Below are positions 1 to 6,957 of a stretch of 12,471 nt of DNA, one piece after another. The stretch is taken from NCBI GenBank assembly GCA_001801285.1, contig MGXG01000046.1, forward strand, positions 1 through 12,471, in the 5' to 3' direction. The notes beneath the pieces are model-generated. The model saw nothing but the letters and a program-made list of their open reading frames with translations. It did no database searches and was not told the DNA's origin. The position numbers and the translations under genes were made by a program. Origin of the DNA: Gammaproteobacteria bacterium GWE2_37_16 (lineage in GTDB: Bacteria; Pseudomonadota; Gammaproteobacteria; UBA9339). Within the stretch, counting starts at the first letter, position 1. Every line of letters begins with the position of its first letter.

Positions 1-2
1 TT

Positions 3-185
3 ATCTATTCAGTTTATAATTTGGTTGGCGCAGTATTGATTTTAACTTCACTGCTACATAAATGGAATTTACCATCAGCGGTAATAGAAATTTCCTGGAT
101 ATTGATCAGCGGTTACGGTGTGTATGTTTTTTTTGCCAAACATTGGCTGACACCATCAAATCCACGATACCAAAATAAACTCTGA
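3..185 (+). CDS. C-terminal part of a CBU_0592-type small membrane protein (partial)
   Basis: The reading frame is open from the left edge and ends at TGA 183-185, giving 60 residues of a protein whose N-terminus lies outside the window. Two hydrophobic helices are visible, one around VYNLVGAVLILTSLLH and one around VIEISWILISGYGVYVFF, separated by a short KWNLP loop, with a polar tail. The pattern YNLxGxxLIL...W(N)LPSxxIEIxWxLISxYG resembles the short membrane proteins annotated as the CBU_0592 family in Legionellales and other proteobacteria; that match is from memory, not a search. Its role is unknown, though such domains also sit at the end of permease-like proteins. It converges on the Fic-like remnant on the other strand. 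Confidence 0.65.
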   Translation: MYSVYNLVGAVLILTSLLHKWNLPSAVIEISWILISGYGVYVFFAKHWLTPSNPRYQNKL

Positions 186-473
186 CGCATTCCAGGAATG
201 ACAATGACAGGCGTAACACCACTTTCGCTTTTTATAATACTTTTATGCGCCATTCTTCTAGCATACTTGATTGCCCCCCAAAGATCGATTGGCTCAACTC
301 CATCTGGCATTTCCCAATATTTTACTTTTTCCCAATGGACATAAGGCGAAAAAGATTTTTTTTATTAGCAATCTGACCTTTTCATTGGTATCAATTAGAC
401 GGTTAATTTTAACTAAATTTTTAGAAATGTAGTCAATTATATTTGGAACTGGACGCTCGATTTTTTTTAACAT
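113..473 (-). pseudogene. Truncated, frameshifted Fic-family-like gene (N-terminal part only)
   Basis: An ATG at 473 opens a 59-codon frame ending at TGA 296-294 (M-L-K-K-I-E-R-P...). A second frame, on the same strand, reads SPYVHWEKVKYWEMPDGVEP then LWGAIKYARRMAHKSI. The two join without interruption if one base is removed from the A8 run at 356-363, which points to a homopolymer frameshift. The joined N-terminus, with (S)PYxxWEKVKYxxMPDGxxPxxLWxAIKxxR, resembles the region before the Fic domain in bacterial Fic adenylyltransferase-like proteins. The HPFxxGNGR catalytic motif is absent because the frame runs into a palindromic repeat near 221 and then over the end of the upstream gene. Fic proteins modify host or bacterial targets, but this copy cannot be active. 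The family call is moderate; the frameshift is seen directly. Confidence 0.5.
188..200. repeat. Short palindrome CATTCCAGGAATG at the junction of two convergent genes
   Basis: CATTCC-A-GGAATG is a perfect 6-bp palindrome with a one-base centre, 2 bp after the TGA of the membrane-protein gene. On the minus strand the adjoining sequence reads TGTCATTCCTGGAATG, which resembles the dispersed TCATTCCYGC...GGAATG repeats of many proteobacteria. It marks where the Fic-like coding sequence stops making sense. A role in stopping the two convergent transcripts is possible, but there is no T-tract. Confidence 0.4.
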
Positions 474-497
474 AATTTCACCACAACATGTATAGTC

Positions 498-525
498 TTT
501 ACATTTACTTTACATATTGTATACA
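498..525 (+). promoter_or_regulatory. Possible sigma-70 promoter for the nuclease gene
   Basis: TTTACA (498-503) and TATACA (520-525) are 16 bp apart, about 90 bp before the ATG at 619. The stretch is very AT-rich and holds overlapping TTTAC/TACAT repeats, so other placements are possible. The leader up to 619 has no good Shine-Dalgarno sequence. Confidence 0.3.
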
Positions 526-618
526 TATCGCCAACCGACAGAATTTTCTTCTTTCCCTAGCCAAAACCCCAAACAAAATGCTATTTTAAGGCTTTAAAAC
601 TTTTGTAACCTTGTAATT

Positions 619-3273
619 ATGCACACCCTTTGGCAAAACCTCTCCCCCGAAACAACAGTTGTCATAACCCCCAACAATCGCCTGGCGCTTGAGCTGCGTG
701 AACAATATGATAACAAGCAAAAAGAAATGGGAAAAACCACATGGCAATCAGTATTGATTATGCCCTTAGCCAGTTGGCTGCTGCATATTTCAAATAATTC
801 AGCAAATAAGCAAGTAATCCTGTTAAATGCCAACCAAGAGTTATTCATCTGGCAGCAAATTATTACCACATCTAATTATAATAATGGCTTAACTGACTTA
901 AGTTGGCTGGCACAAAACGCTAAACAGGCGTGGGATTTATTACACAAATGGCAGCTACCATTTTCTCAATTAGCTAATTTTGATATTGAAATAACTGCAG
1001 CTTTTCTTGAGTGGTCAGAAAAATTCAAATCTTATTGCGAAGAAAAAGGTTTCTTTGATACTGCACGCTTACCGAATTTACTGATTCAGAATTTGAAAGA
1101 AAAATCGCTGGATATCCAGCTAAAAACTTGGGTTTTAGTGGGATTCGACCAAATACCTCCCCAAATAAAAACTTTTCTTACTACTTTTACTGAACACGGT
1201 TACCAAGTCAATTTTATCGACCCCAATCAAAAAAACGTCCTAGACGCAAAATATATCGGTTGCATTGACAACACCGAAGAGATTTTAACTATGGCGCGCT
1301 GGGCAAGAGCAATTTGGGTAAATAATCCGCAATGCAATATAGGTTGCATTGCCCCAAAACTCAATTTACTACGCGATCAAATCGAAAGAATTTTTAGCGA
1401 AGTCTTTCCCGAAAAAAACACTTTTAATATTTCTCTCGGTAAACCCCTGACCTCATTCCCCATCATTCAAACTGCCTTAAAATTAATACACTTAAGTTTT
1501 AGCAATACCATTAGCTTAACAAATGCTTTAGATTTATTGCGTACACCATTTATCGCCGGAGCTGAAACAGAAATATTTACGCGTGCGCAATGTGAAAAAA
1601 CTTTGCGCTCCACTAAACAACTTAAATTTACAAGAACTAAATTTCTAGGATATGTAGGTGAAAATGCTATACTTATCAATGCGTTAGAGAAAACATTTGC
1701 AATTACCACTTCACATCGTCAAAAATCTTATCTACCCAGTCAATGGGTACCTATTTTTTTTGCATTATTACAAGCTTGTGGTTGGCCAGGGGAACGTAAC
1801 CTTAGCAGTACCGAATATCAACTTGTACAGCGCTTACAAGAATTACTGCAGGAATTTACGACTCTTGATCTGGTAAGTAGTAACTTATCTTTTAGCGAAG
1901 CGCGCGAGCTTTTAACTCTGCAGCTGCATAAAACTATTTTTCAACCAGAACATAAACCAACTCCAATTAATATTTTAGGCGTCTTGGAAGCTGCCGGATT
2001 GAATTTTGATCACCTATGGCTTCTTGGCATGGATCAAGGCACCTGGCCCTCAGCGCCAAAACCAAACCCACTTCTACCAGTACAATTACAAAAAAAATAT
2101 AATTTACCTCATGCTTCCGCCGAACAAGAATTGGAATTTGCCAAAACTTTAACAGCGCGTTTTTTGCGTAGCTCTGACACCATTGTCTGCAGTTATGTAA
2201 CCTCCGCGGATGAACGCGAACTCAAAATCAGTCCGTTGTTGGCGAATATAAAGGAAATAAAAAATGAAGAATTGGACCTAAGCCCATTTATATCCCGCTT
2301 AGAAAAAATTTATGCTGCCCGCGATCTGGAAACCTATATTGCAGACCAAGCACCTCCAGTTTTTACAGAAAACACTTTCATTGATAAAAAAACCACTAAA
2401 CTCCGTGGCGGCAGTAAAATATTAAAACTACAAGCGCTCTGCCCTTTTCGCGCCTTTGTCGAATGTCGTTTAGGTGCTGAAAAATTGGATGAACCTCAAC
2501 TAGGTTTATCCAAAATCGATCGAGGGACGCTTATTCACGCAATTTTAGAAAAAATTTGGCAAACACTGAATGGTGAGCAAAAACAGCTTTGTCAATTGGA
2601 TGATCCTGCTTTAGAACAACTTATCTCCACCAAAACTCTTGAATCACTAACAGCACTGCAACTGCCCACCACTCAAGAAAACAAAAATCTCCTGCAATTA
2701 GAAGAAACTTGCCTTCAAAAACTCCTACAAAACTGGCTAAAATCAGAAAAACAACGCCCGCCTTTTCTTATTACCAATACCGAACAAAGCACCAATATTG
2801 AGCTTGGCAACATGCAGCTCACCCTACGCCTTGACCGCATCGATCGCCTAGCCGACGGTTCGCTAGTTATTATTGATTATAAAACCGGAAAAAATTTAAC
2901 TAACTACAAGGACTGGTTCAACGAGCGACCTGAAGATCCACAATTACCCTTATATTGCATAACCGCTCAAGAACCTATTAGCGGTCTGATTTTTGCTCAC
3001 GTCAATCTCCATAAAATGGGGTTTAGCGGAATTACTGCAAATTCTCAAGAAATCGATGGCGTAAAAAGTTTGGACCAGCTACCAAAACGCGACTGCGACC
3101 TAGCGCCAACCGCAGATTGGAACGAAATGCGCAACATTTGGCGTAACACTTTAGAAAAACTCGCTGAAGATTTTTTAAGCGGACAAGCACAAGTTGATCC
3201 GAAAAATAAAGAAAAAACCTGCGAAAGATGTGGATTAAGGACGCTTTGCCGGGTTGAAAATTTCATAATCTAA
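619..3273 (+). CDS. AddB/RecB-like PD-(D/E)XK exonuclease (probable DNA repair protein)
   Basis: This 884-residue protein matches the proteobacterial family of inactivated-helicase nucleases called 'probable DNA repair protein', related to AddB of AddAB. The N-terminal segment (about residues 15-30, TPNNRLALELREQYD) is a helicase-motif relic without a GKT Walker A, so ATP hydrolysis by this subunit is unlikely. An AddB/UvrD-like motif GMDQGTWP follows near 470-477. The C-terminal nuclease domain has H640 (GTLIHAILEKIW), D739/D742 (LRLDRIDRL) and D753-x-K755 (IIDYKTG). C608 together with C868, C871 and C877 fits the four-cysteine [4Fe-4S] clasp of AddB nucleases. The role is end processing in double-strand break repair. 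The ATG at 619 is the only start: an in-frame TAA lies 24 bp upstream. No AddA-type helicase partner is next to it. Confidence 0.9.
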   Translation: MHTLWQNLSPETTVVITPNNRLALELREQYDNKQKEMGKTTWQSVLIMPLASWLLHISNNSANKQVILLNANQELFIWQQIITTSNYNNGLTDLSWLAQNAKQAWDLLHKWQLPFSQLANFDIEITAAFLEWSEKFKSYCEEKGFFDTARLPNLLIQNLKEKSLDIQLKTWVLVGFDQIPPQIKTFLTTFTEHGYQVNFIDPNQKNVLDAKYIGCIDNTEEILTMARWARAIWVNNPQCNIGCIAPKLNLLRDQIERIFSEVFPEKNTFNISLGKPLTSFPIIQTALKLIHLSFSNTISLTNALDLLRTPFIAGAETEIFTRAQCEKTLRSTKQLKFTRTKFLGYVGENAILINALEKTFAITTSHRQKSYLPSQWVPIFFALLQACGWPGERNLSSTEYQLVQRLQELLQEFTTLDLVSSNLSFSEARELLTLQLHKTIFQPEHKPTPINILGVLEAAGLNFDHLWLLGMDQGTWPSAPKPNPLLPVQLQKKYNLPHASAEQELEFAKTLTARFLRSSDTIVCSYVTSADERELKISPLLANIKEIKNEELDLSPFISRLEKIYAARDLETYIADQAPPVFTENTFIDKKTTKLRGGSKILKLQALCPFRAFVECRLGAEKLDEPQLGLSKIDRGTLIHAILEKIWQTLNGEQKQLCQLDDPALEQLISTKTLESLTALQLPTTQENKNLLQLEETCLQKLLQNWLKSEKQRPPFLITNTEQSTNIELGNMQLTLRLDRIDRLADGSLVIIDYKTGKNLTNYKDWFNERPEDPQLPLYCITAQEPISGLIFAHVNLHKMGFSGITANSQEIDGVKSLDQLPKRDCDLAPTADWNEMRNIWRNTLEKLAEDFLSGQAQVDPKNKEKTCERCGLRTLCRVENFII

Positions 3274-3312
3274 ATATACTAAACGAAAACAGGTTTTCAG
3301 GGTTAGCACAAA

Positions 3313-3510
3313 TAGACTCGAGCAGTTTGGATTTTCCGCTAGGCAGCAAAGAGTCGAGTTTGAGGAGTGTATTGGACATACATGACTCAAGCGAGCAAGA
3401 AAGCCAACAACGCGGAAAAAATTTCAGGAATGAGAAATTTTCAATGGCGCAGCCAGTCCGAAGGATGATGGGCAGGAGCCGATCATAAAACCAAAATGCG
3501 AAGAGTATAT
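3313..3510. repeat. Long imperfect palindromic element, right arm interrupted
   Basis: The left arm (about 3313-3373, starting TAGACTCGAGCAGTTTGG) and right arm (about 3377-3510, ending ATGCGAAGAGTATAT) are imperfect inverted copies centred near 3375, where GTAT-TGGAC-ATAC pairs. Shared blocks include TTTTCCGC in the left arm against GCGGAAAA in the right. The right arm is split by an insert of about 68 bp. The element fills most of the 373-bp gap after the nuclease stop, which also has a small GAAAAC/GTTTTC inverted repeat at 3285-3298. A right-arm copy recurs at 6146-6205, so this is a dispersed repeat able to fold into a long hairpin. The small open frame across it is not treated as a gene. 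Confidence 0.75.
3418..3487. repeat. Second repeat nested inside the palindrome's right arm
   Basis: Compared with the uninterrupted copy at 6146-6205, about 68 extra bases sit between GCGGAAAA and ACCAAAATGCG. The insert begins with a perfect hairpin, AAAATTTC (3418-3425) pairing with GAAATTTT (3434-3441), then AATGGCGCAGCCAGTCCGAA. The same unit occurs at 6850-6895 as AAAATTGC, AGGA, GCAAATTTT and then AATGGCGTAAGCCAGCCCGAA. The T-to-G and A-to-C changes in opposite arms keep the pairing, which suggests that the structure is conserved. Confidence 0.65.
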
Positions 3511-3513
3511 AAA

Positions 3514-3534
3514 ACAAATGATATCATCATTTGT
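3514..3534. promoter_or_regulatory. Perfect 8-bp inverted repeat upstream of the glycogen phosphorylase promoter
   Basis: ACAAATGA (3514-3521) and TCATTTGT (3527-3534) are exact inverted copies around TATCA. The site lies about 60 bp before the -10 element and just outside the palindromic repeat. It could be a dimeric operator or a weak hairpin; no T-tract follows, so a terminator is less likely. Confidence 0.4.
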
Positions 3535-3592
3535 ATCATTAAAAATATTTAACAATACCGTAAATGCACTATCATTATCCTACATTCAACGC

Positions 3593-3598
3593 TATAAT
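3593..3598 (+). promoter_or_regulatory. -10 element (TATAAT) of the glycogen phosphorylase gene
   Basis: A consensus TATAAT lies 49 bp before the ATG at 3647. No good -35 is seen; the sequence 17 bp upstream is TATCAT. A weak -35 with a strong -10 would fit an activator-dependent promoter, but this is inference. Transcription would start near 3605. Confidence 0.5.
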
Positions 3599-3639
3599 TT
3601 CATTTATCTAAAATATTTCAATTCATTTAAAAGGAAATA

Positions 3640-3684
3640 ATGAACCATGAAAAATCTGCTTTTTATCAAAAAAAAAGAAAATGA
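3640..3684 (+). other. Possible 14-codon leader ORF overlapping the phosphorylase start
   Basis: AAGGA at 3631-3635 lies 4 nt before an ATG at 3640 and 11 nt before the phosphorylase ATG at 3647. The upstream ATG encodes MNHEKSAFYQKKRK and stops at TGA 3682-3684, inside the start of the main gene in another frame and across an A9 run (3668-3676). It may merely be chance, but ribosomes choosing between the two starts would compete. Confidence 0.25.
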
Positions 3685-6130
3685 ATCCGTCCGCACTGGC
3701 TTAAGCACAGAAAGCATAAAACAAGCATTTACCGACAATCTTGCCTGTCTTTTGGGTCGATTCCCCAGCATTGCGACAAAAAACGATTATTACACCAGTT
3801 TAGCATATACAGTGCGCGACCGCTTGATGGATTTTTGGATCAAAACTGCAGAAATTTATTTCCAAAAAGCAACTCGCACCGTCTGCTATCTTTCCGCAGA
3901 ATTTTTAATTGGACCACAATTGGAAAATAATCTTTATTGCCTGAATATTTATGACAACGTCAAACAGGCAATGCAGGAAATGGGCATTGATTTTAAGGAG
4001 CTTGTTGAGCAAGAACCTGAGCCAGGTTTAGGAAATGGCGGACTTGGACGGCTTGCTGCATGTTACCTAGATTCTCTTGCCACTTTAAATATTCCTGCTA
4101 TTGGTTACGGAATTCGCTATGAATTTGGTATTTTCAAACAAGAAATTAAAAACGGTTGGCAAGTGGAATCAACCGACAAATGGCTAAATTATGGCAATCC
4201 TTGGGAAATTCATCGTCCGGAAGTTTCTTTTGATATTAAACTCGGCGGACATACGGAAAACTATATCGACGCCAACGGTCGTTATTTCGTCAAATGGGTA
4301 CCAGATACCGTCGTTAAAAGCGTTGCTTATGATATGTTAACCATCGGCTACAAAGCCAGTACCGTCAACATGCTGCGTCTGTGGAAAGCTGAAGCTTGTG
4401 AATCTTTTGACTTTCAAGCGTTTAATGTTGGCGATTATTACGGCGCCGTCAACGAAAAAATTTCTTCGGAAAATTTAACTAAAGTCCTCTACCCTAACGA
4501 TGAGCCTTTAGCCGGGCGTAAATTGCGTTTACAACAGCAATATTTCTTCGTTTCCAGCTCTTTACAAGACATGATCCGCATTTACAAACAACGCGAGCAG
4601 GATTTAAGTAAATTTCATGAAAAATACACCATTCAACTTAATGACACCCATCCATCAATCGCTATCCCTGAATTGATGCGTCTTTTTATCGATGAACATC
4701 AAATGCAATGGACAGAAGCTTGGGAAATTACGCAAAAAACTTTTTGTTACACCAATCACACTTTACTGCCAGAAGCTCTGGAAAAGTGGACCGTTGCGCT
4801 TTTTGCCAGCGTTTTACCGCGCCATTTAGAAATCATTTATGAAATCAATCGTCGTTTCCTTATCGAAGTCAAAGGCAAATTTGCCGATGATCTTGGCATA
4901 TTACAACGCTTATCCCTTATCGATGAATCTTCTGAACGCTATGTCCGCATGGCAAATCTTGCTTGTGTTGGCAGTCACGCTATCAACGGTGTTTCCGCTT
5001 TGCACTCAGAGCTGTTAAAAGAATCGGTTTTGCGAGATTTTTATGCTTTAATGCCCAATAAATTCAGTAATAAAACTAATGGCATCACACCCAGACGTTT
5101 TCTACTTCTTTCTAATCCGGAACTAGCTAAGCTCATAACAAAAACCATAGGCAATGACAACTGGATCAAAGATCTCTATGCTTTACGTAAATTAGAAAAA
5201 TTTGCCGATGATAAAAATTTCCAAGAAACCTGGCGTAAAATCAAATTTGAAAACAAACAAAAACTGGCAAATTTGATCTTGAAATACACAGGCATCAGTG
5301 TTGATCCAAATTCTTTGTTTGATATTCAGGCAAAACGCATTCATGAATACAAACGCCAACATTTAAATCTTTTACATGTTATAACTCTTTACAACCGCAT
5401 ACGTCAAAATCCAAATGGAAAATTTACGCCACGCACCATAATTCTTGCTGGTAAAGCTGCGCCTGGTTATATAATGGCAAAATTGATCATTAAATTAACT
5501 AGTGCCATTGCTGATGTAGTTAATAACGACCCAGCAGTAAATGATTTATTGAAAGTAGTATTTTTCCCCAATTACAATGTGAAAAATGCGCAACATATTT
5601 ACCCAGCTGCCGATCTTTCTGAGCAAATTTCCACAGCAGGTAAAGAAGCTTCTGGAACTGGCAATATGAAATTTTCACTGAATGGTGCTTTGACTATCGG
5701 AACGCTGGACGGGGCTAACGTTGAAATCAGAGAGGAAGTTGGGGCAGAAAATTTCTTCTTATTTGGTTTAAAGACTGAGGAAGTTGCAAACATGCAAAAT
5801 CACGGTTACCGACCTTTAGATTTCATCAATACTGATAGTGAATTAGCAAGCGCACTGGGCATGATAAGTTCTGGGTATTTTTCTCCCAACGAACCGCAAC
5901 TTTTCCGTCCACTTGTCGATTCTATAATCAATCGTGATGAATACATGCTCTGTGCTGACTATCGTTCCTATATCGATTGCCAAGATGCCGTTTCACTTGT
6001 CTATCAAAATCAAGCTAAATGGACCAAAATGGCAATACTCAACTCAGCACGTATGGGGAAATTCTCTTCCGACCGCGCAATTTTAGAATATTGTCAGGAT
6101 ATTTGGCAGATTAAACCTGTGGTAATTTAA
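3647..6130 (+). CDS. glgP: Glycogen/starch/maltodextrin phosphorylase
   Basis: This 827-residue protein is a full-length GT35 alpha-glucan phosphorylase; the E. coli enzymes are about 800-815 residues. It releases glucose-1-phosphate from alpha-1,4-glucan ends with inorganic phosphate, in the cytoplasm. Visible landmarks are the glycine-rich GLGNGGLGRLAACYLDSLAT near 127-146, NDTHP near 332, TNHTLLPEALEKW near 369, NGITPRRF near 478, the phosphate-site residues K563, R564 and K569 in AKRIHEYKRQ, and EASGTGNMKF with the PLP-binding lysine at K675. The ATG at 3647 is the first possible start in frame, since a TGA lies 6 bp upstream. AAGGA is 11 nt away. No glgA, glgB, glgC or malQ flanks it, so whether glycogen or maltodextrin is the substrate cannot be read from context. 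It appears to be a single-gene unit with a promoter at 3593. Confidence 0.96.
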   Translation: MKNLLFIKKKENESVRTGLSTESIKQAFTDNLACLLGRFPSIATKNDYYTSLAYTVRDRLMDFWIKTAEIYFQKATRTVCYLSAEFLIGPQLENNLYCLNIYDNVKQAMQEMGIDFKELVEQEPEPGLGNGGLGRLAACYLDSLATLNIPAIGYGIRYEFGIFKQEIKNGWQVESTDKWLNYGNPWEIHRPEVSFDIKLGGHTENYIDANGRYFVKWVPDTVVKSVAYDMLTIGYKASTVNMLRLWKAEACESFDFQAFNVGDYYGAVNEKISSENLTKVLYPNDEPLAGRKLRLQQQYFFVSSSLQDMIRIYKQREQDLSKFHEKYTIQLNDTHPSIAIPELMRLFIDEHQMQWTEAWEITQKTFCYTNHTLLPEALEKWTVALFASVLPRHLEIIYEINRRFLIEVKGKFADDLGILQRLSLIDESSERYVRMANLACVGSHAINGVSALHSELLKESVLRDFYALMPNKFSNKTNGITPRRFLLLSNPELAKLITKTIGNDNWIKDLYALRKLEKFADDKNFQETWRKIKFENKQKLANLILKYTGISVDPNSLFDIQAKRIHEYKRQHLNLLHVITLYNRIRQNPNGKFTPRTIILAGKAAPGYIMAKLIIKLTSAIADVVNNDPAVNDLLKVVFFPNYNVKNAQHIYPAADLSEQISTAGKEASGTGNMKFSLNGALTIGTLDGANVEIREEVGAENFFLFGLKTEEVANMQNHGYRPLDFINTDSELASALGMISSGYFSPNEPQLFRPLVDSIINRDEYMLCADYRSYIDCQDAVSLVYQNQAKWTKMAILNSARMGKFSSDRAILEYCQDIWQIKPVVI

Positions 6131-6145
6131 GGGAAAGCTAAGATG

Positions 6146-6205
6146 CATGACTCAAGCGAGCGATAAAGCCAACAACGCGAAAAACCAAAATGCGCAGAGT
6201 ATATA
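6146..6205. repeat. Half copy (right arm only) of the 3313-3510 palindromic repeat
   Basis: Starting 15 bp after the phosphorylase stop, the sequence from CATGACTCAAGCGAGC through AAAGCCAACAACGCG to ACCAAAATGCG.AGAGTATATA repeats the right arm at 3381-3510, without its 68-bp insert and without the left arm. The two copies frame the phosphorylase gene in the same orientation, so recombination between them could delete it. Confidence 0.8.
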
Positions 6206-6235
6206 CATAACTAATAAAGTCGATCGTTTTCATAA

Positions 6236-6457
6236 ACAAATATTAACCAAACAATTCAATTGTTTGATTTTATTAGACATATAAGGAATGCTCTTAATCA
6301 TATGTCATTTGACGTTAGTAAACGTTTTAATTTACAGATGAATGATATAGATAAAAAAACGAACAAAACAAATTTTTCATGTACATTTGATTTTGATAAT
6401 CTTCATAAGCTGATTGATGCTTTGCTTAGGGAATACGTTAAAAGTCTTTCCAACTAA
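6236..6457 (+). pseudogene. C-terminal fragment of a HEPN-domain protein
   Basis: An open frame begins after a TAA at 6233; the only possible start is a TTG at 6260 with no evident Shine-Dalgarno sequence. It encodes FDFIRHIRNALNHMSFD, a polar middle, then FDFDNLHKLIDALLREYV. IRHIRNALNH holds the R-x4-H motif (RNALNH) typical of HEPN RNases, and the beta-hairpin followed by a final helix matches the end of pEK499_p136- or MAE_28990-like HEPN proteins. The N-terminal helices are missing. The fragment lies between the half palindrome and an IS630 remnant, whose 3' end overlaps its TAA. The HEPN call rests on this motif and overall pattern only. Confidence 0.45.
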
Positions 6458-6582
6458 CTGTTGTCTTTAATATATTGCCATACCTTTCTATGGAATTTAA
6501 TTCCGGTAAGTACGGCGGTAAATAAAAAAGTTTAATGTTTTTTCTACTATTGTTTTTTTGCTTCTTCTGTTAAATGCCTCAT
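6454..6582 (-). mobile_element. Internally deleted, frameshifted IS630-family transposase remnant
   Basis: On the minus strand, LFYLPPYLPELNSIER is the hallmark C-terminal motif of IS630/Tc1-mariner transposases (LPPYSPELNPIE). A one-base shift after IER then gives WQYIKDN and a stop, so ERxWQYIK is split by a frameshift. Directly upstream, ATG 6582-6580 starts MRHLTEEAKK, which looks like a transposase N-terminus, and after a second shift IVEKTLN runs straight into the C-terminal motif. The middle of the protein is gone. The piece cannot move itself. Confidence 0.6.
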
Positions 6583-6599
6583 TGTTTTATTCCTACCGT

Positions 6600-6626
6600 C
6601 CCCTCTAAGTTTTTTTTACTTAGGGG
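6600..6626. terminator. Hairpin with a seven-T loop
   Basis: CCCC-(TC)-TAAGT pairs with ACTTA-GGGG around a loop of seven T. It stands next to the IS630 remnant and may be its end or a bidirectional terminator of unknown origin. No T-tract follows the stem on the plus strand, so the termination role is weakly supported. Confidence 0.3.
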
Positions 6627-6636
6627 CAAGAAAAGC

Positions 6637-6652
6637 GCAGGCTAAAGCCTGC
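6637..6652. repeat. GCAGGCT/AGCCTGC hairpin of a dispersed REP-like repeat
   Basis: GCAGGCT-AA-AGCCTGC is a perfect 7-bp stem followed by GGCTACGTAA. The motif GCAGGCTAAAGCCTGCGGCT is, from memory, a common extragenic palindrome in many bacteria. Only one copy is seen here. Confidence 0.5.
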
Positions 6653-6693
6653 GGCTACGTAATTCATAACAATACGATTTGTACGGTAATTTT

Positions 6694-6950
6694 CTTTGTA
6701 CACAACAAAGCTTTGTAACTAATTGAAATATATAAATGAAATAACCAACATCCCCGACGGGGTAAAATAACTATAGCCCAGGATGAAGAAACCACGTAGT
6801 GGTGACTGTAACTCTGGGTAAGCGTCCCCCAGATTTTTTGAGCCCTGACAAAATTGCAGGAGCAAATTTTGAATGGCGTAAGCCAGCCCGAAGGGCGCCA
6901 GACATGAGTCTGGCGTAACGGGCGAAATAAAAAGTTTGTCGTGTACAAAG
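6694..6950. mobile_element. 257-bp MITE with 16-bp terminal inverted repeats and 9-bp target duplication
   Basis: The left end CTTTGTACACAACAAA (6694-6709) and the right end TTTGTCGTGTACAAAG (6935-6950) are inverted copies with one mismatch in 16. Immediately outside each end is the direct repeat GGTAATTTT (6685-6693 and 6951-6959), an exact 9-bp target-site duplication. Inside are only structured repeats: CCCCG/CGGGG at about 6751, a CCAGG...CCACGTAGTGG...CTGGG hairpin at about 6778-6825, the AAAATTGC repeat shared with 3418-3465, and a perfect CGCCAGAC-ATGA-GTCTGGCG stem (6896-6915). No transposase frame is present. The right duplication overlaps the stop codon of the 433-aa gene, which stays intact. 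Confidence 0.8.
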
Positions 6951-6957
6951 GGTAATT

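Noticed and set aside
579..600. TTTAAGGCTTTAAA before the nuclease gene as a PmrA-like box
   Set aside because: The two TTTAA half-sites are 8 bp apart, not 11, so they are not in phase for this regulator type.
3263..3517. 84-codon minus-strand frame across the palindromic repeat
   Set aside because: It is a translation of the dispersed repeat, lacks a Shine-Dalgarno sequence and overlaps the end of the nuclease gene.
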